Positions 7,060 to 14,834 of a DNA stretch of 22,527 nt are shown one piece after another. Made by a program: the position numbers and the translations under genes. The stretch is taken from NCBI GenBank assembly GCA_964633205.1, contig CAZWFN010000107.1, positions 1 through 22,527 of the forward strand. The letters run 5' to 3'. Each line of letters begins with the position of its first letter. Positions within the stretch are counted from its first letter, which is position 1. The notes below the pieces were generated by a model, which saw only the letters and a program-made list of their open reading frames with translations, made no database searches and was not told the origin of the DNA. The DNA is from CAYVQE01 sp964633205. Lineage in GTDB: Bacteria > Myxococcota > B64-G9.

Positions 7060-8099
7060 AGCTGGGATTGGTGATCAACGACCTGCAGACCGAGAAAGCC
7101 GGCTACACCACCACCCGCCTGGGCCAGGCCGCGCTGGGCCGGGGCCATGAGGTCTGGCACATCAGCGTCGGCGACTTCGCCTACGACCCGGACGAGACCA
7201 TCCGGGCCCGGGCGGTGGCCGCGCCGAAGAAGAGCTACAAGTCGGCCAGCGCCTACCTCGCCGACCTGACCGGTCCGCGGGCCCGCAGCGAACGCATCGC
7301 GGTCGACGAGCTGGACGTGCTGTTGCTGCGCAACGACCCGGCCGACGACGCGGCCAAGCGCCCCTGGGCCCAGGGAGCCGGGATCATCTTCGGCCGCATG
7401 GCCCTGCGCGCCGGGGTGATCGTGCTCAACGACCCCAGCGGGCTGGCCAAGGCGCAGAACAAGATGTATTTTCAGCAGTTCCCCGAGGAGGTGCGGCCGC
7501 GCACCCTGATCAGCCACGATCGGGCCGAAATCCGCGCCTTCGCCCGCGACGAGGGCACCATCGTCATCAAGCCGCTGCAGGGCTCGGGCGGGGCCAATGT
7601 GTTTCTGGTGCGCCCGGATGATCTGCCCAACCTGAACCAGATGGTCGATGCGGTGCTGCGCGACGGCTTCGTCATCGCCCAGCAGTACCTGCCGGCCGCC
7701 GAGCAAGGCGACATGCGGCTGTTCATGATGAACGGCCAACCGCTACGCCACAAGGGCAGGTACGCCGCCTTCCGCCGGGTACGCACCGGCGGCGACCTGC
7801 GCTCCAACATCCACGCCGGCGGCAGCCTGGGTCAGGCCGTGGTCGACCAACGCGCACTGGAGCTGGCCGAGATGGTCCGGCCGCGGCTGGTCCAGGACGG
7901 CATGTTCCTGGTCGGGCTCGACATCGTGGGCGACAAGCTGATGGAGATCAACGTGTTCAGCCCGGGCGGGCTGGGCAGCGCCCAGAAGTTCGAGAAGGTC
8001 AACTTCGCCGCCAGCGTGATCCACGCGCTGGAGCGCAAGGTCGACTACATGCGCTACTACCGGCGCAACTTCGACAACAACGAGCTGGCCACCCTGTGA
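7056..8099 (+). CDS. GshB-like ATP-grasp ligase
   Basis: This 347-residue ATP-grasp enzyme is related to glutathione synthetase and RimK-type ligases, which activate a carboxylate with ATP and join it to an amine. Recognisable parts are an N-terminal pre-ATP-grasp fold (MKLGLVINDL), a GshB-like loop with LLLRNDP and later LNDPSGLAKAQNK (124-136), the ATP-binding lysine and glycine loop IKPLQGSGGANV (Lys172), DMRLFMMNG, and the metal-binding end LDIVGDKLMEINVFSP (Asp289, Glu297, Asn299). It starts within the ATGA overlap of the preceding gene, behind a strong AGGAGGTGGAG ribosome site. No gshA is present, so I do not call it glutathione synthetase; genome annotations of this trio often do. It probably links an amino acid or small amine to a substrate that the two upstream hydrolases also handle. 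Confidence 0.85.
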   Translation: MKLGLVINDLQTEKAGYTTTRLGQAALGRGHEVWHISVGDFAYDPDETIRARAVAAPKKSYKSASAYLADLTGPRARSERIAVDELDVLLLRNDPADDAAKRPWAQGAGIIFGRMALRAGVIVLNDPSGLAKAQNKMYFQQFPEEVRPRTLISHDRAEIRAFARDEGTIVIKPLQGSGGANVFLVRPDDLPNLNQMVDAVLRDGFVIAQQYLPAAEQGDMRLFMMNGQPLRHKGRYAAFRRVRTGGDLRSNIHAGGSLGQAVVDQRALELAEMVRPRLVQDGMFLVGLDIVGDKLMEINVFSPGGLGSAQKFEKVNFAASVIHALERKVDYMRYYRRNFDNNELATL

Positions 8100-8147
8100 G
8101 CCCGCAGGCCCGCGGCCGCCCGCTGCGCAGCGAGCACGGTTGCAGTC

Positions 8148-8235
8148 GGCTAAAACTACCTATCTGTCGGTAGATATCTTACATATACACACAATGTGTT
8201 GAAATCATTGATTTTTGCCGCGGCCCGACTTGACT
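8148..8235 (+). promoter_or_regulatory. AT-rich control region with three short dyads
   Basis: This is a strikingly AT-rich patch in a very GC-rich window, in the 211-base gap before the radical SAM operon. It holds TATCT/AGATA (8161-8165 and 8172-8176), ACACA/TGTGT (8189-8193 and 8195-8199) and AAATCA/TGATTT (8202-8207 and 8209-8214), the last two with a single central base. TTGACT occurs at 8230-8235, but no convincing -10 follows at the right distance. The region probably contains the promoter and one or more regulator sites for the gene at 8311; the exact transcription start cannot be placed. Confidence 0.45.
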
Positions 8236-8310
8236 TTGTCTCCGGATCGGTGCTTGTGTCATTGTAGGGATCGGCGGAATACGGCCGATATCCGGCGAGG
8301 AAGGGAGGGC

Positions 8311-9579
8311 ATGCACTTCTTCGAACAACTCAAGCGCGGCGGCCAGCCGCGGGTGGACTATCCCTTCGTCAAACCGGCCCGGGGCTGGCGCGATCGGCTG
8401 CTGGGCGGCTACCTGAAGCTGTTCAACAAGCGGCTGCGGCCGATGAAACCGCTGGCGCTGGCCAGCGGGCTGCCGGTCTACGATCTGACCCAGCCACCGC
8501 TGGGCTCCGAGGCCGGCGCCCGGGTGCTGCGCACCGGTTTCGACTACGTGGTGCGCAAGAAGCCGGCCCGGCCGATCAACATGGTGGTCATGCTGCACTC
8601 CAAGTGCAACATGCACTGCGACCACTGCTCGGCCCGCAACTACATGGGAGCGGGTCGGCGCAGCATGTCCTACGAGGTGCTGCGCGACCTGTTCGACCAG
8701 TTTTTGGACATGAACGGTGCCTCGCTGGTGCTGTCCGGCGGCGAGCCGACCCTGCACCCGCGGCTGTTGGATCTGGTCGCCGGGGTGGACAAGTCCAAGA
8801 CGTCTGTATCCATGTTCACCAACGGCGCCCGGGTGGCCGAGCTGGCGCCCGAGCTGCGCGCCGCCGGGCTGTTCGGCACCCTGGTCAGCCTGGACTCGGA
8901 TCGGGCCGAGGTGCACGACGCCCGGCGCAACAAGCCCGGTGCCTTTGCCGCGGCCATGGGCGCCATCGAGGCGCTCGAGGCCAACCAGATGCTGGTGGGC
9001 ATCTCGACCTACATCTCGCACTTCGGCATGCAAAAAGGGTCCTTCTACGACATGCTGGCGTTGGGCGAGCGGCTCGGCGTGCAGCAGCTCTTCGTCTTCG
9101 ACGCGGTGCCCACCGGCGCTCTGATGCACAAGGAAGACTGGGTGCTCAGCCGGCAGGAACGCGAAGATCTCAAGGAGATGATCAAGCGCCAGAACGCAAA
9201 CCCCGAGGGCCCGGCCATCATGGGCCAGTCCTGGGTCAACTCGCCCGAGGGCTTCGGCTGCTTCGCGGGCTTCTACCAGCTCTACGTCACCGCCGCCGGC
9301 GATGTCTGCCCCTGCGACTTCACCCCCATCAGCTTCGGCAACATCCACGACGAGCCGCTGCAGACCATCTGGGATCGGATGCGCTCCAGCCCCGAGTGGG
9401 GGGTGCGCCACCACGAGTGCCGCATGCAGGACGGCTGCTTCCGCGCCCGCACCATCGACCTGATTCCACCGGGTACCCCCTGGCCGGTGCCCTACGATGA
9501 GCTGGTCGAGCTGCAGCGCGCCCACGATGCGCAGCAGCAGCACCGCTGCGCCTGCGGCGGCTCCACGCCTCCGGCCTGA
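8311..9579 (+). CDS. radical SAM protein with SPASM-like C-terminal cysteines
   Basis: This 422-residue radical S-adenosylmethionine enzyme has the cluster motif CNMHCDHC (Cys99, Cys103, Cys106), followed by SGGEPTLHP (142-150) for SAM binding, typical of the MoaA/PqqE/anSME branch. The C-terminal part has further cysteines at 317, 333, 335, 370, 376, 413 and 415 (VCPCDF, ECRMQDGC, CAC). These resemble the auxiliary-cluster SPASM or Twitch region of peptide- or protein-modifying enzymes. The first 90 residues are an extra basic region. I chose ATG 8311 because GGAAGGGAGG precedes it directly; in-frame starts upstream would run into the AT-rich control region. It leads a four-gene operon with a hydrolase, an acyl ligase and an FmdE-like protein. 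The substrate is unknown, and no precursor peptide gene is obvious nearby. Confidence 0.9.
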   Translation: MHFFEQLKRGGQPRVDYPFVKPARGWRDRLLGGYLKLFNKRLRPMKPLALASGLPVYDLTQPPLGSEAGARVLRTGFDYVVRKKPARPINMVVMLHSKCNMHCDHCSARNYMGAGRRSMSYEVLRDLFDQFLDMNGASLVLSGGEPTLHPRLLDLVAGVDKSKTSVSMFTNGARVAELAPELRAAGLFGTLVSLDSDRAEVHDARRNKPGAFAAAMGAIEALEANQMLVGISTYISHFGMQKGSFYDMLALGERLGVQQLFVFDAVPTGALMHKEDWVLSRQEREDLKEMIKRQNANPEGPAIMGQSWVNSPEGFGCFAGFYQLYVTAAGDVCPCDFTPISFGNIHDEPLQTIWDRMRSSPEWGVRHHECRMQDGCFRARTIDLIPPGTPWPVPYDELVELQRAHDAQQQHRCACGGSTPPA

Positions 9580-9597
9580 GCCCCGTCCGCTTCTGCC

Positions 9598-10473
9598 ATG
9601 CCGCGCCCCGATCGCCGACCGGCAGCGCCGGGTCGCTTCGTCGAAATCGACGGACAGCGGATCCACCTGGTCGAGCGCGGCCGGCGCGGCCCGCTGCTGC
9701 TGCTGTTGCACGGCTACCTGGCCTCGCAGGCCATCTGGCAGGGTGCCCTGGACGGGCTGGCCGAGCGCTGCCGGGTCAAGGCCATCGACCTGCCCGGAAG
9801 CGGTTACTCGGACCGGCCGGCCGGAGCGCCCTATGATCTGCCCTGGTTCGCCGACCGGGTGCTGGCTCTGGCCGATGCGCTGGGCGCCGGTGCGGACGCC
9901 GGCCCGCTGCTGCTGGGCGGTCACTCGCTGGGCGGCGCGGTGGCGCTGCACGCGGCAGTCCGCCGGCCGGAGCGGGTGGCCGGGCTGGTTCTGGTCTCGC
10001 CCTTCGTCTACGCCCCGGCTCCGCCGCCCGGGCTGCGGCTGGCACGGCGCTGGCCCGGCCCCATGCGGCGTTTCTTCCAAAGCCCCATCGGCCGGCGGCT
10101 GGTGGCCAGCATGGTGCGCCGGGCGGTCTATACCGCCAGCGAGCAGCCCCATCTGGTGCGCGCCAACGCCCGGCGGCTGCTCGATCACCTGGACGCAGCC
10201 GGTGGCTGGCACGCAGCCACCCGGGTCGGGCTGCAGGCCCACGAGCACTGCCCGGGTCCCGAGCTGGCGGCTCGGGTGCGCACGCCCAGCCTGATATGCT
10301 GGGGCCTGGAGGATCGGGCCCACGACCCGGGCCTGGGCGCGCGGCTCAGATGCGACTTGGCCGCGCCCAGCCGCCTGGTGTACTTTCCGGGCGCGGCCCA
10401 CAACTGCCACGAGGAACAACCGCGACGCTTCTGCGCCGAGGTGGGCCGCTGGCTGCAGGAGCTGGAGGTCTGA
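9598..10473 (+). CDS. alpha/beta hydrolase
   Basis: This 291-residue alpha/beta-hydrolase-fold enzyme is of the epoxide-hydrolase/haloperoxidase/lipase-like type. The oxyanion-hole motif is LLHGYLAS (37-44). The nucleophile elbow is GHSLGGA (Ser110), and the acid is probably Asp239 in GLEDR. The base is His268 in GAAHNCHEE. It is soluble, with no signal peptide. It starts 18 bases after the radical SAM gene and ends four bases before the acyl-ligase start, so it is clearly in the same transcript. Coupled to an acyl-CoA/AMP ligase, it could release or remodel an ester, thioester or lactone intermediate. That is inference; the fold alone does not give the substrate. Confidence 0.88.
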   Translation: MPRPDRRPAAPGRFVEIDGQRIHLVERGRRGPLLLLLHGYLASQAIWQGALDGLAERCRVKAIDLPGSGYSDRPAGAPYDLPWFADRVLALADALGAGADAGPLLLGGHSLGGAVALHAAVRRPERVAGLVLVSPFVYAPAPPPGLRLARRWPGPMRRFFQSPIGRRLVASMVRRAVYTASEQPHLVRANARRLLDHLDAAGGWHAATRVGLQAHEHCPGPELAARVRTPSLICWGLEDRAHDPGLGARLRCDLAAPSRLVYFPGAAHNCHEEQPRRFCAEVGRWLQELEV

Positions 10474-10477
10474 AGGC

Positions 10478-12073
10478 ATGCATGTCTGGGAGCTGCTGGC
10501 CCGAGCCCGCGAGCACTGGCCCGAGCGGGTGGCCGTGGTCACCGGCGGGCGGCGCTGCAGCTACGGCCAGCTCTACGACCGGGCCGCGGCCGCAGCCCGG
10601 GCCCTGGGCGAGCGCGGCGCCGGCGACGGCGCCCGGCTGGCCGTGCTGGAGCCCAACAGCGCCGCCTTCATCGAGGCCACCTTTGCCGCGGCCGGCGCCG
10701 GCGCGGTGCTGATGCCGCTGAACCACCGGCTGGCCCCGGCCGAGCTGGCCGCCGCGCTGGCCGACGCCGAGGCCCGCTGGCTGCTGGCCGCACCGCAGTT
10801 CGCCGACCAGGTGGCCGCCATCGAGCGGGCCGGCGCCCGGCTGGACGGGGTGATCTGGTCCGGCGAGCCGCCGCGCAGCGGGGATGCGACCTGGGAGGCG
10901 CTGGCCGCCGAGCCCCCGCCGGCGTTCAGCCCGCGGCCCGGCCGCAGCGACGGTCTGGCCCACCTCTACTACACCTCGGGCACCACCGGCCGGCCCAAGG
11001 GCGTGCAGCTGACCCACGACAACGTCTGCATCCACGCCGAGACCACGGTGCGCCAGCTCGAGCTGGACGAGCGCGACGTCTGGGCCCACGTGGCGCCCAT
11101 GTTCCACCTGGCCGACGCCTGGGCCAACCTGGCCATCACCGCGGTGGGCGGCCGCCACGCGGTGCTGGAGCGCTTCGCGCCCGAGGCCGCGCTGGCCCTG
11201 CTGGCCGGCGAGCGGGTCACGGTGACCAACCTGATCCCGACCATGCTCAACCTGATGGTCAAGCACCCGGCCATCGCCGACTGCGATCTGTCCAGCCTGC
11301 GGCTGATCCTGTCCGGCGGCGCGCCCATCGCTCCGGCCCTGGTGCGCCAGGTGATGCAGGCCTTCGGCTGCCGCTACGTGCAGACCTACGGCATGACCGA
11401 GACCAGCCCCTTTCTGACCCTGGGCCTGCTGCCGGCGCACCTGGAGCAGCTGGACGAGGAGCGGGTGCTGGCTTACCGGGCCAAGACCGGCCGGCCCTTC
11501 GCCGGGGTGGAGCTGCGGGTGGTGGCGGCCGACGGCCGGCCGGTGGCGGCCGACGGCCGGGCGGTGGGCGAGATCCAGGTGCGCGGCCCCACCGTCACCC
11601 CGGGCTACTGGCGCCGGCCCTCAGAGGACGCCGCCGCCTTCACCGCGGACGGCTTTCTGCGCACCGGTGACCTGGCCACCGTAGACGCCGAGGGCTTCGT
11701 CGACATCGTCGATAGAGCCAAGGACATGATCCTGAGCGGCGGCGAGAACGTCTACTCCACCGAGGTGGAAAACGCCCTGTACAGCCACCCCACCGTGCTC
11801 GAGGCGGCCGCCTTCGGTGTGCCCGATGCGCGTTGGGGCGAAGCGGTGCGCGCGGCGGTGGTGCTCAGGCCGGATGCCCGGGCCACGGCCGCGGAGCTGA
11901 TCGCCCACTGCAGGGGATGCCTGGCCGGCTACAAGGCACCCAAGCGCATCGTGTTCATGGATGCGCTGCCCAAGACCGGCTCGGGCAAGATAGCCAAGCG
12001 CGAGCTGCGCCGGCTGCACCAGCCCGACGGGGCCGAGGACGGCGCTCGGGTCGATTCAGGAGGTGGTGCATGA
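10478..12073 (+). CDS. acyl-CoA synthetase / AMP-dependent ligase
   Basis: This 531-residue adenylate-forming (ANL superfamily) enzyme activates a carboxylic acid as acyl-AMP and normally passes it to CoA. Signatures are YYTSGTTGRPKG (about 164-175), the YGMTETSPF motif, GFLRTGDLATVD, the hinge-side DRAKDMILSGGENV, and the catalytic lysine in TGSGK (Lys504). The size and the GGENVYS motif fit medium- or long-chain fatty-acid or aryl-acid CoA ligases. At about 11521-11560 a 21-base unit is duplicated, giving VAADGRP followed by VAADGRA, a seven-residue tandem repeat in a surface loop before GEIQVRG. It lies four bases after the hydrolase gene, and its stop overlaps the start of the FmdE-like gene. 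The acid substrate cannot be told from sequence. Confidence 0.93.
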   Translation: MHVWELLARAREHWPERVAVVTGGRRCSYGQLYDRAAAAARALGERGAGDGARLAVLEPNSAAFIEATFAAAGAGAVLMPLNHRLAPAELAAALADAEARWLLAAPQFADQVAAIERAGARLDGVIWSGEPPRSGDATWEALAAEPPPAFSPRPGRSDGLAHLYYTSGTTGRPKGVQLTHDNVCIHAETTVRQLELDERDVWAHVAPMFHLADAWANLAITAVGGRHAVLERFAPEAALALLAGERVTVTNLIPTMLNLMVKHPAIADCDLSSLRLILSGGAPIAPALVRQVMQAFGCRYVQTYGMTETSPFLTLGLLPAHLEQLDEERVLAYRAKTGRPFAGVELRVVAADGRPVAADGRAVGEIQVRGPTVTPGYWRRPSEDAAAFTADGFLRTGDLATVDAEGFVDIVDRAKDMILSGGENVYSTEVENALYSHPTVLEAAAFGVPDARWGEAVRAAVVLRPDARATAAELIAHCRGCLAGYKAPKRIVFMDALPKTGSGKIAKRELRRLHQPDGAEDGARVDSGGGA

Positions 12074-12678
12074 GCGTGACGGAACTGAGTCGGCAGCGCA
12101 TCGACGCTGTGATCGCCTTCCACGGCCACGACTGCCCGGGCCTGGCCATCGGCATCCGGGCGGCCGAGGTGGCCTTGGCCGAGATCGGGCCCCAGGCCGC
12201 CGACGAAGAGGTGGTCTGCGCCACCGAGACCGACATGTGCGCCGTCGACGCGGTGCAGTTTCTCACCGGCTGCACCCTGGGCAAGGGCAACCTGATCCAC
12301 CGCGACCATGGCAAGATCGCCTTCAGCTTCTGGCGCCGCTCGGATGGCCGCGGCCTGCGGCTGCTCTATCGGCCCGAGCCCGCCGACGACCCCGAGCGGG
12401 CCGCGCTGCGGCGCAAGCGGGCGACGGTCGGCCTGGACGCCGCCGAGCGCGCGCGCTGGCAGCAGCTGCGCGACGAGCACATCCAGGCCATCCTGGAGGC
12501 CGCGCCCGAGGCGCTCTTCGCCATCCAGCCCTTAGACAGCCCGCCGCCGGCCCGCGCCCGCGCCCTCGACAGCCTGATCTGCGAACGCTGCGGCGAGCCC
12601 ACCATGGAGTCGCGCACCCGCAACTTTTTGGGCCAGGTCCTCTGCCTGCCCTGCTTTGCTGAAGTCGAGCCACGCTGA
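12070..12678 (+). CDS. FmdE family protein with C-terminal zinc ribbon
   Basis: This 202-residue protein resembles subunit E of formylmethanofuran dehydrogenase (FmdE). It shows the expected FHGHDCPGLAIGIRAAE start (His18, His20, Cys22) and the ATETDMCAVDAVQFLTGCTLGKGN core (Cys50, Cys57, Cys68). The C-terminal treble-clef or ribbon motif is CERC and CLPC (Cys171, Cys174, Cys192, Cys195). FmdE proteins occur widely in bacteria that lack methanogenesis, often near molybdenum or tungsten oxidoreductases; their exact role is unknown. The start overlaps the acyl-ligase stop (ATGA) behind a strong AGGAGGTGG site, so it is the last gene of the operon. No Mo/W enzyme is in the window, which makes the partnership with a radical SAM and an acyl ligase unusual. 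Confidence 0.9.
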   Translation: MSVTELSRQRIDAVIAFHGHDCPGLAIGIRAAEVALAEIGPQAADEEVVCATETDMCAVDAVQFLTGCTLGKGNLIHRDHGKIAFSFWRRSDGRGLRLLYRPEPADDPERAALRRKRATVGLDAAERARWQQLRDEHIQAILEAAPEALFAIQPLDSPPPARARALDSLICERCGEPTMESRTRNFLGQVLCLPCFAEVEPR

Positions 12679-12722
12679 CCGGAGCGGCGGGCGCGCCGGC
12701 TGATTTCAGGACATTCCGGGGC

Positions 12723-12751
12723 TTGTTCCGGTAGGGGGTTTTGGGTAAGCT
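12723..12751 (+). promoter_or_regulatory. probable promoter of the ferritin-like gene
   Basis: TTGTTC (12723-12728) and TAAGCT (12746-12751) are separated by exactly 17 bases, a fair sigma70-type match 37 bases upstream of the ferritin-like start. The 110-base gap after the FmdE gene and this pair suggest independent transcription. An AAAGGAG ribosome site precedes the ATG at 12789. Confidence 0.4.
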
Positions 12752-12788
12752 GCCCGGGCTGACGTGACCCAGCGAAAGGAGAACGCCC

Positions 12789-13286
12789 ATGGGCATCCAG
12801 TTCAACGCCGACGAGATATTCGAGATCGCCGAGCGCATCGAGCGAAACGGCGCCCGCTTCTACCGCAAGGCGGCCGAGAACACCTCGGATGCGCGGGCCG
12901 AGAAGATGCTGCTGAAGCTGGCCGACATGGAGGACGACCACGAGCACACCTTCTCCAGCATGCGCGCCCAGCTCGAGCCCGGGGAGAAGCAGCCGGCCCA
13001 GTTCGACCCCGATGACGAGCTGCTGGCCTACCTGCACGCCTTCGCCGACGGCCACGTCTTCGACACCAAGACCGACCCGGCCGCCGCGCTGACCGGCAGC
13101 GAGACGGTGGAGCAGATCCTGCACCAGGCCATCGGCATGGAGAAGGACTCGATCGTGTTCTACCTCGGCGTGCGCGACATCGTGCCGGCCAGCGTCGGCC
13201 GCGAGCGCATCGAGGCCATCATCGACGAGGAGCGCAGCCACATCGCCACGCTGGCCCGCGAGCTGTCGGACGCCAAACGCGCCTGA
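12789..13286 (+). CDS. ferritin-like / rubrerythrin-type diiron protein
   Basis: This 165-residue four-helix-bundle protein has the rubrerythrin-like iron ligand pattern: Glu18 in helix one, ExxH in MEDDHEH (Glu48, His51), Glu118 in GMEKDS, and a second ExxH in EERSH (Glu148, His151). It lacks the rubredoxin domain of true rubrerythrin. Proteins of this 'ferritin family' group are linked to peroxide reduction or iron handling in the cytoplasm, often under microaerobic conditions. Its role here is inferred from the family. It has its own ribosome site and a probable promoter, and it converges on citrate synthase with only 26 bases between the stop codons and no clear terminator in that gap. 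Confidence 0.88.
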   Translation: MGIQFNADEIFEIAERIERNGARFYRKAAENTSDARAEKMLLKLADMEDDHEHTFSSMRAQLEPGEKQPAQFDPDDELLAYLHAFADGHVFDTKTDPAAALTGSETVEQILHQAIGMEKDSIVFYLGVRDIVPASVGRERIEAIIDEERSHIATLARELSDAKRA

Positions 13287-13312
13287 GGCCCCGCCCCCCT
13301 GCCGCAGCGAAG

Positions 13313-14686
<1,374 letters not shown>

Positions 14687-14745
14687 GCCTGCCTCCTGCG
14701 CCGCGCGGGCCCGCAGATACCAGACCCCGGCTGTCCCTTGAACCC

Positions 14746-14774
14746 AATGTAGGGAATGCCCCCCGAGCGGTCAA
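14746..14774 (-). promoter_or_regulatory. sigma70-type promoter of citrate synthase
   Basis: On the minus strand TTGACC (14774-14769) and TACATT (14751-14746) are separated by exactly 17 bases, a very good housekeeping promoter about 60 bases upstream of the gltA start. The -35 lies inside a perfect hairpin-type repeat, GAGCGG (14765-14770) and CCGCTC (14776-14781), which may be an operator or the remains of a terminator for the upstream operon. A longer pair, CCCGGCTGTC (14726-14735) and GACAGCCGGG (14810-14819), flanks the whole promoter. Confidence 0.7.
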
Positions 14775-14834
14775 GCCGCTCAGGCCCGTGCCGCCAGCAG
14801 CTCGTCCCAGACAGCCGGGCCGCGTTCGTTCCAG

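Noticed and set aside
7056..8099. Calling the ATP-grasp gene gshB (true glutathione synthetase)
   Set aside because: The similarity is to the wider ATP-grasp family. There is no gshA nearby, and the operon partners point to another substrate.
13287..13312. Bidirectional terminator between the ferritin-like gene and citrate synthase
   Set aside because: The 26-base gap has no stem with a T-run on either strand.
14765..14781. Intrinsic terminator of the glutamate-synthase-like operon
   Set aside because: The 6-bp hairpin is followed by a G-run, not T, on the minus strand, and it overlaps the -35 of the citrate synthase promoter, so an operator-like role is at least as likely.
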